Source: Lenzites betulinus
Taxonomy: Eukaryota > Basidiomycota > Agaricomycetes > Polyporales > Polyporaceae
Direction: 5' to 3'
Length of the DNA stretch: 64,000 bases
Assembly (NCBI GenBank): GCA_022264855.1
Contig: JABYQU010000031.1
Coordinates: 310,001-374,000, forward strand
The first letter of the stretch is position 1; each line of letters starts with the position of its first letter. Positions 46,975 to 57,288 of the stretch are shown here, one piece after another. Made by a program: the position numbers and the translations under genes. The notes beneath the pieces are model-generated. The model saw only the letters and a list, made by a program, of their open reading frames with translations, did no database searches and was not told the origin of the DNA.

Positions 46975-47618
46975 TGCGCGAGGCTCGCTCTGTGAGCACG
47001 GAGAGTGCACGGAGCTTAGCGGAGCACACGATTACTAGAGTAAAAGCGTAGAGAACGTTAATGCCGAGCGCAGGTTGCGCGATGAGACCAAGAGAGAGAG
47101 CGTGGACGGAGGGAGAAGAATGGGTTGCCTAGCTGGGCGACCGGGAAAAGCTTGTCATGCAGACGGTACCTAACGGGACCCAATTGGCCAACGCCTGAGT
47201 TCGAGTGAGAACTTGGCCATCACACCCTCCGGCCTGGACCTGCGAATGATCACCTCAGCCACGCCGACGTCATTCGCCCTTCCGCGCGTCTTTCGGATTC
47301 TGTATCTTCATCTCATCTTTCAGGCACGCTTCAACCGGACTCCGCGCCTACCACTTGCAATTTCAATATATAGTCCAAAATAAAATAGCTGCTACTCAGC
47401 AAGTCATAGCTGGCTGCTGATGTTGACGGAGCGCAGAGGGAATATATACGTCACTCGGCGAGCGCAGTACATTGTACAGCTGGTCGATAACATCCATTGG
47501 CAGGAAGGAGGAGGGCGTGGTGTATGAATCAACAATATGGTTACAAGGACGCAAGGTAAGCTACGGCACAGAAAGCGGGACAGCGCGAGAGAACGAGCAC
47601 GTTCACAGTGCTCGGGAA
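46975..47618. other. Promoter of the histidine kinase and 3' region of SUB2
   Basis: 644 bp with no coding signal. It separates two genes on the same strand. Confidence 0.5.
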
Positions 47619-49768
47619 TTAAGACGTCACTGCGGACAACAACTTCAGCTAACGATCCGACACTGGACATGGGCTGACACGTACTGTAGCTCGCGGGATC
47701 AATGTGGTCAGGCAGCTCAGGGACTGCGACCTCGAACCGGGACTGGATGGCCGCCATCACCTGCTGGTCGCTCTCCGACGACACAAACGTGATGGCAAGA
47801 CCCTTCGTCCCGAAACGACCAGCACGACTATATACACCGGTTAGTGTGACGTACACACCATGGGACCTCAAAACTCACCCAACACGATGGAGGTAACTGT
47901 CGGCGTCCGGGGGGCTGTCGTAATTGATGACGATGTTAACCCGCTCGACATCGATACCACGACCGAAGATGTCAGTCGCCACAAGGATACGTTTCTCGAA
48001 AGCCTTAAACGCGGTGTACCGCGCGATACTGAAAATTAAATTAGTCACAGTAGCCCTCGTGCGGGGCTGAATGACGTACCGCTCCTCCTGAGCGAGGCCC
48101 GAGTGAATGGCGATACTCGGGAAGTTACAAGAAACAAGCAACTTGTCAAGCTCGATGGCGCGTGCTACTGACTTGACGAAGATAACGACCTACGTGAAGG
48201 TATTAAGTAAGCAATACACAAGGCAGTCCAAAGACCGTAACCGACCTGGTTGAACTCGAGTGTGTCAAGAAGCTCGTTCAACTTCCTGTTTTTGCCGACC
48301 TCCTCCAGCTTGACGTAGTGCTGCTGTAGACCGTGCAGGGTGAGCTTCGTCTCATCATCGACGAAGATCTCAAGAGGCTGCAGGAACAATCAATGGCGAC
48401 GTTCAGAAATTAGTGAAGGTGCCACCCACATTAGCCATAAACTTCTTGCACGTAATGCGGATGTCCTTCGCGAGCGTTGCGCTGAACATCATGACCTGCT
48501 TGTGATGCGGTGTTGCCCGGAAAATCTCTTGGACGTCGCGTCTCATGTCTGGTGGGACGGTGGCGGAGATGGTAAGATGACCGTCATACACAATACGGAG
48601 CAAAAAGGATATAAACGAAGAAGCAACGGTGCGTCGTGAATGTGCATCATCACGGAGTCGTCACGTTCGAAAGGCGTCTGACCCTCGGAACTTGCGTTGT
48701 GACTTGGCGTGCGACGTCGGTGAAGACGAGCGCTGCCTCGACCGTTGAGTTCGTAGGTGTTTCGTCCGCCCTCGGATGCCTCCCTTGATCGACACCGCAA
48801 CCCTCCATAGCTACACCATCCGCCGAACCGTGGCCGAGTTGTTGCAAGAGATCGCTAAGCGCGCGTGCGCCGCAAGGCTGACAGCCGAATAGCAGCTTGG
48901 AACCCGAAAAGGCCGATGCCGCGAGGAGCACAAACGATGCACGATGCACGGGAGTAGGATGGGAGGCCGAAATTCGCATGAGACTAACCAAGCTGTTCGA
49001 GCATTTTGTCGCACTCGTCCAGGATGAAGTGCTTGACCTTGGAGGCATCGAGGACCTTGTCCCTCACGAGTGCGTTGAGTCGGCCGGGGGTAGCTACCAC
49101 AATGTGCGGGCACTTGCTCTTGTCGCGGAGGAGTTCGGCATCCTTGGAGACAGGAGTGCCGCCATAGAAAGTGCCGACACGGACGTCAGGCATGTACTTG
49201 GCGAAACGAGCATACTCGTTCTTGATCTGGAACGCAAGCTCGCGGGTGTGGCAAAGTACGATGACCGATACTTCGCCGTTCACCGGCTCAAGCTGCTGAA
49301 GAGTAGCCAAGACAAAGACTGCCGTCTTTCCGTGTCCGGATTTCGCCTGGCAAAGCACATCCATTCCGAGGACGGCTTGTGGAATGCACTCCTGTTGAAC
49401 TGAGTGGCGCATATAATCAGATTCAAAGCGTTCATAATACTACGGAGTCTCAACTGACCTTCAGAGGGATGCTCGAAACCCAAGTCACTGATGGCTCGCA
49501 GCAATTCGGGCTTCAACAGGAAGTCCCTGAATACAAAGGTACGCGCGTTAAGACGGGTTCAATCTGGATGAAAATGCAGGGAGAAGTACCTGAAGCCTGT
49601 GGAGTGGATCCCAGAGAAGTTCTTTTTGTCCTTCTCGCTCTCACTGTCGCCCGCGGCGGCGGTGGAGGTGACAGCACCGTTGGTCGCGGTGGTCGTTGCC
49701 GCGCCGTTGGCAACCACGTCATGCTCGTCCTCGTAGTCGATGAGTTCCTCGTTGTCGTGGGAGCTCAT
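47619..49768 (-). CDS. SUB2: DEAD-box (DECD) RNA helicase Sub2/UAP56
   Basis: ATP-dependent RNA helicase of spliceosome assembly and TREX-coupled mRNA export. Nine exons give 440 residues, the normal family length: 49590-49768, 49459-49526, 48989-49399, 48430-48548, 48246-48377, 48080-48189, 47879-48028, 47685-47827 and an 11-nt last exon 47619-47629. Motifs in order: a Q-motif region with [14 protein letters not shown], Walker [17 protein letters not shown] (the Sub2 variant of DEAD), [18 protein letters not shown] and HRVGRAGRFG. The acidic N-terminus [15 protein letters not shown] matches Sub2. The product ends SYMTS, close to other fungal Sub2. The Walker A has His where yeast has Leu and human has Met. 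The intron 48549-48988 is about eight times the local norm (see findings). Confidence 0.95.
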
Positions 49769-50352
49769 GGTCGGCAAAGAAGGTGAAGTTAAAAGCTAGG
49801 AAGTGAAAGGAAGGAAGCAAGTGGGGATGGACGAGGAGGAGGTGGCGGTGGGAGGGAGAAAAAGGCGACGCGCGACACGACGCGAGGCGCCAGAGTGGCC
49901 ACGCTCGGGTTTGGCCGAACCAACCTTGTGCGTGGGACTCTCGCTGCGTGCACGGACCCCGGTCACGGCCCAGATTCAGCATCCCAGGCCCGTCCACGCG
50001 CCCGGCGCACCGTGCTCAGCCAGAAACGGCGGCAGGAGGCCATTTGTGATGTGAATAGTCCCTCTCTTCGTTCCCGACACCATGCTAGCGATGCTGTCCG
50101 TCGCGTACGCGCACGACGAGCCCGGCCAACGTTCCAGACGGGTCGCGGGGCGCCGCCGTCCGTGTGTGCCGAACTCGGATGACGAATAAGAATACAAATG
50201 GCCAATCGCGATCAGCGCCGCCTCATATACTTGCCTCAGAGTTTGCGGCCACCCTTCATGGACACCACGCACTGCAGGGCAGCCGCGGTCTGAGAGTCTG
50301 TGAACGCCTATAAGTATCTAGGACCTGTCATCCCTACGAAGACATAACTACC
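49769..50352. other. Divergent promoter of SUB2 and the mitochondrial carrier
   Basis: 584 bp between divergent start codons, GC-rich in its centre. No coding segment was recognised. Confidence 0.5.
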
Positions 50353-51878
50353 ATGGGCAAGAGGCGCAAGACCGGTTATCCCTTCTGGTGAGTCCACCTC
50401 GCCTGTCGCAATTCTTCGACTGACTCAAGTTCTTGCTGCAAAGGCTCGGAGGTAAGCATGCAGGTGCGTTCCTGTTGTGGGTTGCTGTATGCTGATCATG
50501 GCGCGGCGGAACGTAGGCGTTGGGGCCACCAGTGAGTAACTCGTCGATATTATTTGCATGAGCCACAATTGAAGGGTCTCCAGTGGCTGCCTGCTGCACA
50601 CATCCTCTGGACCTTGCCAAAGTGTATGTCCTACTGTCAATGAGCACACACAATCGCTTCATTCTTATGTCCACGCTCTGTTCAGCCGGATGCAAACCAT
50701 CCAACCAGTTGCCGGCACTGTCCGCCCGAACACCATATCTATCTTGGGAATGACCGTCCGTGAGACCGGGTTCAGAAGTCTCTATACAGGACTTTCTGCG
50801 TCGATTTTGAGGCAGATGACATACTCTCTGGTCCGCTTGGGGGCGTACGAGAAAATGAAGGCGGCTCTGTCTAAAGATGGGCCTGCTCCTGGAAGCCATC
50901 TTCTCGCGGCCGCCATGGTCGCCGGTGCGTTAGGCGGACTAGCGGGAAATCCCGCAGGTAAGCATGTAGTCTATATACTACAGCGAACCTCACATTGACC
51001 ATCTATCTCGTAGATATATTACTCGTCAGGATGACCAGTGATTTCGTCCGACCTCCAACCGAGAGATACAACTACAGCAACGCGCTAAGTGGAGTAGTCC
51101 GTCTTGTGAGAGACGAAGGGGTACACGGCTTGTTCCGGGGTTTGGGAACCAACATGGTGGGTTGTTTTGCGATTGAACTTGCGCCATGGCGCTGAAGAAT
51201 CTGTACAGACAAGAGCGGTCTTGATGAATGTAAGTCCTAGGACATGTTCGACATCATGAGATCGTGGCTCATGCTTGTTCCGCAGGGCTCCCAGGTTTGC
51301 TCGTAAGTCCTGTCCCCACATTCCGAAAGGGTTCGACCATTTGAACGATTTGCTGATGGCACGGGCCACTTAGCTATGACTTGTTCAAGTCGATGCTGCT
51401 GCGAAATCGGATACCCCTCATCGACTACCAGCTAAAAGACGGGCTACTTCTTCACACTATTTCAAGCGTCCTCGCTGGCACAGTAGCGACTAGTAAGACA
51501 TATTTCTCGTTACATTTACCCGAGCTAACAACTCCTTGCAGCTGTATGCGCTCCTGCGGATGTGCTCCGGTCACGCCTGATGTCTGCGGTCAGTAATGTC
51601 TCAACGTAACAAAGTCTTGTAGCCTGACTTCGTATTAATAGCACGGTAAGAGCAAGCCGGTCCAGATATTGACCACAGCTCTACGAGAGGAAGGCCCCCG
51701 TTTTCTGTTCAAGGGCTGGACGCCAGCGTTTATCCGACTAGGACCCAACACCGTGTTTATGTTCGTCTTCTTCGAGGTATGGTACATCGCTGAATTATGG
51801 ATGGCATAGGCCTGCTAACGGAAATACATATAGCAATTGAAGAAAGGCTGGAGAACCATGTTCCCTTCGACATACTGA
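50353..51878 (+). CDS. Mitochondrial carrier, dicarboxylate (DIC1)-like
   Basis: Predicted inner-membrane exchanger of dicarboxylates for phosphate, 298 residues, the standard carrier length. Twelve exons: 50353-50387, 50444-50451 (8 nt), 50517-50531 (15 nt), 50584-50623, 50686-50957, 51014-51156, 51209-51229, 51286-51302, 51374-51492, 51542-51588, 51642-51776 and 51834-51878. The three carrier signatures are visible: THPLDLAKVRMQ, a repeat-2 GNPADILLVRMTSD and CAPADVLRSRLMSA. Each is followed by the usual G-x-x-x-LYTGL, GLFRGLG and FLFKGWTPAFIRLGPNT elements. The RxD/RxM pattern in repeat 2 and the LGPNTV end are like dicarboxylate and oxaloacetate carriers. Substrate assignment is by resemblance only. 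No cleavable presequence is seen, as expected for the family. Confidence 0.9.
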
Positions 51879-52394
51879 TTGTGGCTGAACTCGTAGTGTG
51901 CATATCATTATTGGTTCACTGGACTAAGTAGTATGCCCGTATCTAGACTAGATGGTCGTGTTGCATAGTAGACTAGAGCTGTCTTCCGCGCACATACGCT
52001 ATTCCATCCTTGCCGTAGTTGCTTCCATAACGTGCGTACGCTACGAAAGTCCCTTCTCATGGACCCGGGTGGGCAGCGCGGTGTACTTTTTGAAGTTACC
52101 GCCGAGGTTTGAGCATAGTTAACTAAATAACGTGCAAGTTGCGCATACGCATCACGTGACCGAAGTCAGGGACGCGGAAATGTTTTCTGAGGCGTTGCAG
52201 CTCAAGCTTAAGCTCAAGTTTGCAGCTATACTCTTATCCTCAGGCTCTAGCTGGGCCTCCTCTCAGCTTTTCGCCACGGTGAACATATCCCTGACGCTTT
52301 CTGAAGGGGTTATCATTCCTACAGACCTCTTTGTATTCTTTCTGCACGCCGTTTTGAGCAGGCAGTCCGACAGTATCTCGATCATTTTAGCACC
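51879..52394. other. Intergenic region between the carrier and ROK1
   Basis: 516 bp, tandem-gene spacing. A short open frame (52132-52512) overlaps the ROK1 start and shows no family motif. I regard it as chance. Confidence 0.5.
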
Positions 52395-54518
52395 ATGGAA
52401 GCATTCCATCTACTCTCCCGAGGCGGCGCGAAGTTTGACAAGAGCAGGTTCAAAGGGGACGTACGGCTTTTCAACGTGGGTGGTATGCCGTTGTGTAACA
52501 TACGCGGACTAACTTTGGCGCAGGGCAAGAAGGCGCATGCTCCGAAAGCCTCTACATCCTCGAATGTTGCGGACGGCGAGCTGCCCCCTGAGCTAAACTT
52601 CTTCAAATACGCGGAGGGAGGTGTCTCCAAGCGAAAGGCACCGGATGCCACGGTAGAGGAAGACCCAAAGGGAAAGAAGCGCAGAGTGGAGGAGGAGGGC
52701 GAAGAGGTGGATGAGGAAGAAGAAAATACACCCATGCCCCGACACAGGGTTACGACGAAGGGCATAGACGTGCCCGCGCATGCAGAGACCTTTGATGAGT
52801 TACGTGAACGGTATAATATCCCGTCACATTTGCTCTCGAACATGGCCGAGCACGGATACAAGCAACCTACGGGCATACAATCATACGGTGTGCCAATTCT
52901 CTTGGAGGTACGTCCCCGTGAGCATGTATTCTTTCCCATGTTTACCGGATTGTAGCACCGGGACCTCGCAGCCATCTCGCCAACAGGTACCGGTAAAACG
53001 CTCTCGTACCTGTTGCCAATTATGTCCGCTCTTGGGGCTCCTACAGCCAGCTCGAAGTCTGATACTGGCCCCGGAGTCCGTGCGATCATCCTTGCGCCTA
53101 CCCGCGAACTCGCACATCAAATCCACAACGAGTGCCTCAAGCTTGCGCAAGGGCGGAAATGGCGAATCGTACTGTTCAGTAAGGCCACCGCCGCGACGCT
53201 GAAGGACAAAAATGTGCGGGACAAGATTGGTAGGTTGCAACAGACTGATACGTCCATTTATCTCTCTCACGATATCTGCTAGACTTGATCATTAGCACCC
53301 CTTTGCGACTTGTCGCTTCGCTGCAAGCAGGTCATTTAGAGCTCAATAAGTGGGCCTTCGACGTATTCTGACGGGACTGATGTGCTAACAACGTCGCAGT
53401 GTCCGGCATGTGGTGCTAGATGAAGCCGACCGTATGCTCGATACAGAATTCCTGGAGCAGGTTGAAGAAGTCATCGCTGCATGTACCCACTCTGACGTGC
53501 AGAAGGCGGTGTTCAGCGCCACGCTCCCCGCGAATGCGGAGAAGGTTGCGATGTCCATGCTGCGAAATCCCATACGAGTCGTGGTGGGTCTAAAGTAGGT
53601 GGTCCAGAGTGACATGTACCTAAAGCAGGCTAACTCTCCTTCAAGGGACACGCCATTACCGCTCATCGCTCAGTCTCTCACATACGTTGCCGACGACCAA
53701 TCGAAGTTGCCGACACTCCTTCAATATCTATCGCAGCCATATAACCCACCTGTGCTCATCTTCGTCTCTTCGCAACCACGCGCCACCTCATTAGCAGAAG
53801 AGCTTGTCATTAGCGGCATCCCCAACGTTGACTGTCTACATGCTGGAATGACTAAGAAGGAGCGAGAAGACGCTGTCTCTCGCATGCGTCGTGGCGAGAG
53901 CTGGGTAATGGTTAGCACCGAAGTGATGGCTCGCGGAATGGATTTCAAGGGCGTACGGGAAGTCATCAACTATGACTTCCCCCAAAGTGTCCAAAGCTAC
54001 GTTCACCGAATCGGTCAGTTACCCCCGCTAAACATTCGCGACGTCTTGCTAAATTTCTTGACAGGTCGTACCGGTCGTGCGGGACGGGAAGGAAAGGCGA
54101 TTACCTACTTCACGGACCAAGACGCACCATTCCTCAAAACGTAGGTCCGCGTCTCCCGCCGCATCCACGATCTTCTGACAAGTTCCCGCAGGATCGCGAA
54201 TGTACTGCTCCAATCGGGATCTACCGTGCCGGAGTGGATCCTAAAGCTGCCGAAGCCGTCCAAGATGAAGCGAAAACAGATGGGCAAGGTGAAGCGTGCG
54301 GAGGCCGTCAACAATGCAAGACGCATCGGGCGGATGGACGCCATCAAGAAGAGGCAAGTGTTTGGACCCCACCATCGGGCACATCGATGTGCTGACTCCA
54401 ATCCCCCAGGGATATGATCGCGGGATCGAAGAGACGGAAGGAAAAGGAGCAACAAAGCAGAGGGAAGCCCCCGACGACCTCCTTGCACGACGCGGACGAC
54501 GCGGATGACAGCTCGTAA
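52395..54518 (+). CDS. ROK1: DEAD-box RNA helicase Rok1/DDX52
   Basis: Nucleolar helicase for 18S rRNA/40S maturation. Nine exons give 571 residues: 52395-52475, 52524-52907, 52956-53229, 53283-53349, 53400-53594, 53646-54013, 54065-54140, 54192-54353 and 54410-54518. The start MEAFHLLSRGGAKFDKSRF is characteristic of Rok1. Motifs in order: QSYGVPILL, SPTGTGKT, APTRELAHQI, STPLRL, DEAD, SAT, VLIFVSS, STEVMARGMDF, NYDFPQS and HRIGRTGRAGREG. The tail is Lys/Arg-rich. The first intron (48 nt) is in frame and stop-free but has a CTAAC branch box. The last intron can start at a GC donor (AG|GCAAGT, 54354). A GT donor 4 nt downstream is an alternative and would give a different C-terminus. I prefer the GC donor because the product KKRDMIAGSKRRKEKE looks like a nucleolar tail. 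Confidence 0.92.
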
Positions 54519-55535
54519 ATGAACTTCTGTTGGTACACTCTGATCAGTACGGCGCATGCACCAAAGTACGCAGGCTGCCGCGCCGAGATCCCCAATCGTC
54601 TTCACGCGCATCTGTCATGTCGATAATATCAACAGCGTTTACACACGAAGCCCTCCAGTGGCACAGGCGCTTACCTGCAGACTGCGACGCCTGCAGAAAC
54701 GCAATAATGGTACCCAACGGGCTTCGGCGAACTTCGTTCCTGAAAAGGCGTAGCGGACCCTTTTAATGTATTGAAGGCCAGTTCCCAGCTCTTGATCAGT
54801 GGCACAGTACTACCGCAGCTTCCAGATCTAACATCGTCTTTCCGCATGGCATGCGGAAAGACGATGTTAGATCTGGCCCAGGTGTGAGCAGATCACCCCG
54901 CGAGGTGCATTCTACAGTGACCGCGCGGGAAGGGTTTCCCAGGGCAGATTACACGATTGCACTGACCGTGGGGTTGGCAGGAAATCCGGAGCGAGCGGGC
55001 TAACCCCATACGACAATAGTCGCCCCTGGACGTATGCATTGTGTACCGCCTGGGAACAAGCTCGGCAACGTCCCTACCTCTTGTGTACGCCAATGTTCCC
55101 CTCCGGTCAATAACTGGTAGCCAGGGTATGTATAAGACAACGCCGTTGACCATGTCGATGTCCCTCCGACCGCGTCGGTCGTTGTGGACGACGTTGCCGA
55201 CGTCTAGTCTGCGCCACGCTACAATTGCCTCCGCGAACCTTACCGGGTAATTGCCACGCGCACAAGAAAGCTAAAATGCTGCGTGCCCTGGTGTTATTGC
55301 GGGTAAGGGATGCGAGTACGCCCCGGCCGCGAGGCAGACATGAGGTGATCTTACAGCGGTGTTCCCCTGCAGCAATCGCGTTTGCCCTTCTATCGGGTGG
55401 CACACCTCCACTCATCCTCTGCTGTTGAAAAGGAGACGCGGGAGCAAGTCATGTATTCCCTGCAGCCGTTTCCTGCTCTCCAGCACCCATCCTTGCAGCG
55501 GCCTCTTCTCTTTCCGCATCCTTTTCTCAGCTCCG
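54519..55535. other. Intergenic region upstream of HMG-box factor 2
   Basis: About 1 kb with no conserved coding exon. It contains the 55-bp palindrome listed separately. It also carries two 12-mers shared with the region upstream of HMG-box factor 1: AGGTGATCTTAC at 55343-55354 and GGGTGGCACACC near 55395. Confidence 0.55.
54822..54876. repeat. 55-bp near-perfect palindrome
   Basis: Two perfectly complementary 27-bp arms (54822-54848 and 54850-54876) flank one central base. The arm starts CCAGATCTAACATCGTCTTT and ends CCGCATG. The sequence lies about 300 bp after the ROK1 stop codon. As RNA it would fold into a near-continuous hairpin; as DNA it could form a cruciform. No similar copy was noticed elsewhere in the window. 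Confidence 0.95.
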
Positions 55536-56912
55536 ATGCCAGCTTTCCGCAACGTTAGGCGATCCCGTCGCCTCTCAAGGCAGCCTCCCCGCGATCCAGG
55601 TATGTCATCAGCCTCGCTTCATGTTTCCTCCGATGTGAACCACTGTCGATCGTCCAACCCTTACTGACACACTCCGGTTCGGTATAGGCAGCGACGAGTA
55701 TGATCGCTTCGACCTCGAGCTGATGTACCCTACTTCTCCCGCCACTTCCCCCGACACCGAACTCCCTCCTCCGGATGAATCCGGCGAGCCCGAGATCGAC
55801 CCCGACTCTCCACCATCCTCTCCTGCGCATTACGACACTCCCACTGGTCAGCGCTCTTCGCACTCTCGCAAGAAGAAGCCGGGCCACATTCCCCGCCCTC
55901 CGAATGCCTTCATGATCTTCCGCTCCCATCTATGGAACAAGGAGAAGATCAAGAGCTCTGTCGAGCGCGACCACCGACAGATCAGCCGCATCGCAGGCAA
56001 CCTTTGGAACAGCCTTTCCGACGCCGAGCGCGCTCCCTACCACGATCTTGCGGAAGACGCGAAGAAGGAGCACGCGAGGAAATACCCGCAGTACAAGTAC
56101 TCGCCGATCTACCGCAGGGACAAGCCTGTGAAGCGCAAGCCGAAGCAGGACTACACCGAGAAGGTGCTCCGTTGCCACGAGGTCGCCCAGCTGATCCAAC
56201 GCGGCTTCGAAGGCGACGACCTCAAGAACGAGCTCGACCGCCGCGCAGCTAAGGTTGAGGATCGTCCCTCGGGCTCCTCCGAGTACGTCCCTGCTACCCG
56301 GCACAGGCCCGCCCGCTCCCCCGCGAAGACGTCCTCGTCCAAAGCGCGTCCTCGTCGCGAGCGACGCGATAGGGTCAAGGACGACGACGAGTACCTTCCC
56401 GCAGAGCGCCACCACCCGGTTGTCCAAAGCCCCGTGGTGAAGCAGGAGGCTTTCGCCTCCCCGGACTGCAACGGACCCGCCGTATGCCCTGCAGACGGGC
56501 CCGACGCGTACGTTCTGACCTCGGATATCCCCCCACTTGATCTCGACGAGGTATGTCCTGTTCAATGCAATCCTCCACGCCGCCGATCCTAACGAGACGC
56601 TCGCAGGTCAAGTTTACAGACCCGTTCGCCAACGCAGGAAGCCCATTGCAGCCCTTCCTAAGCGGCTCGCTGAGCCCCGGCTTAAGCTCCCTCTCCGACG
56701 ACTTCCTCGCTCCCGCAGTGGAGAAGTCAATCTCTCCTCTCCATTCAAGCCCTTCCGCTGCTGAGATGGAAGACTTTCTTGCAAGCGTGTCCGACGTCGC
56801 ACCGTACGACACCGCCGCTCTCTACCTCTCAGCCGAAAACCCCTACTTCGACCCCGAGTTCATTCCTGGTAACGACGTCGACTTCTCCTCTTGGATGCAG
56901 TACGACGAGTAA
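55536..56912 (+). CDS. HMG-box transcription factor 2
   Basis: Predicted nuclear DNA-binding regulator of 410 residues. Exons 55536-55599, 55688-56550 and 56607-56912; phases 1 and 0 fit. The N-terminus is basic (MPAFRNVRRSRRLSRQ), then acidic and Pro-rich. The HMG box (about 88-157) reads GHIPRPPNAFMIFRSHLWN, ISRIAGNLWNSLSDAE and ARKYPQYKYSP. A Lys-rich stretch follows, then a conserved CHEVAQLI...GDDLKNELD block (184-205) that also exists in HMG-box factor 1. A second basic region lies near 225-260. The Ser/Pro-rich C-terminus ends with an aromatic/acidic segment (DFSSWMQYDE). It is related to, but clearly diverged from, the gene at 2330-3902. The biological role is not evident from sequence. 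Confidence 0.9.
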
Positions 56913-57288
56913 CTACGGGCGGTGGCGTTCGTCGCTTACCGTACGGCCAACGTCTCGACCCGCACTCATCCATAGACTGCTCTTACCCTCTGCCTCTCCA
57001 GACTCTGCCCTCTTCCGCCCCCTCACCCCCCCTGCTCATCTTCATCATCGTCGTCGCATCCTCATCGTCACCACTCCCCATCGTCCATACGCATACCGCC
57101 CACGCGCCATCGCTCGCATTTTTGTACCACCACATTGTATCACCACCACTACCCCATCATCATCATCGTCAGCATCTTCACCATCCTGTATCTCTATTTA
57201 CGCGTTCGACGCAACGTACACCGCGCAGGCGTAGTGAATGGATTAGGTTATTAACCACAAAAAGGCATCGAGCACGCCCCTAGCACGG
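56913..57288. other. Convergent 3' region
   Basis: 376 bp, pyrimidine-rich with CAT/CAC simple runs (for example CCATCATCATCATCGTC near 57150). Probably the 3' UTR of HMG-box factor 2. No gene was recognised. Confidence 0.5.

Noticed and set aside
52132..52512. 126-residue frame overlapping the ROK1 start
   Set aside because: It conflicts with the highly conserved ROK1 N-terminus and has no motif.
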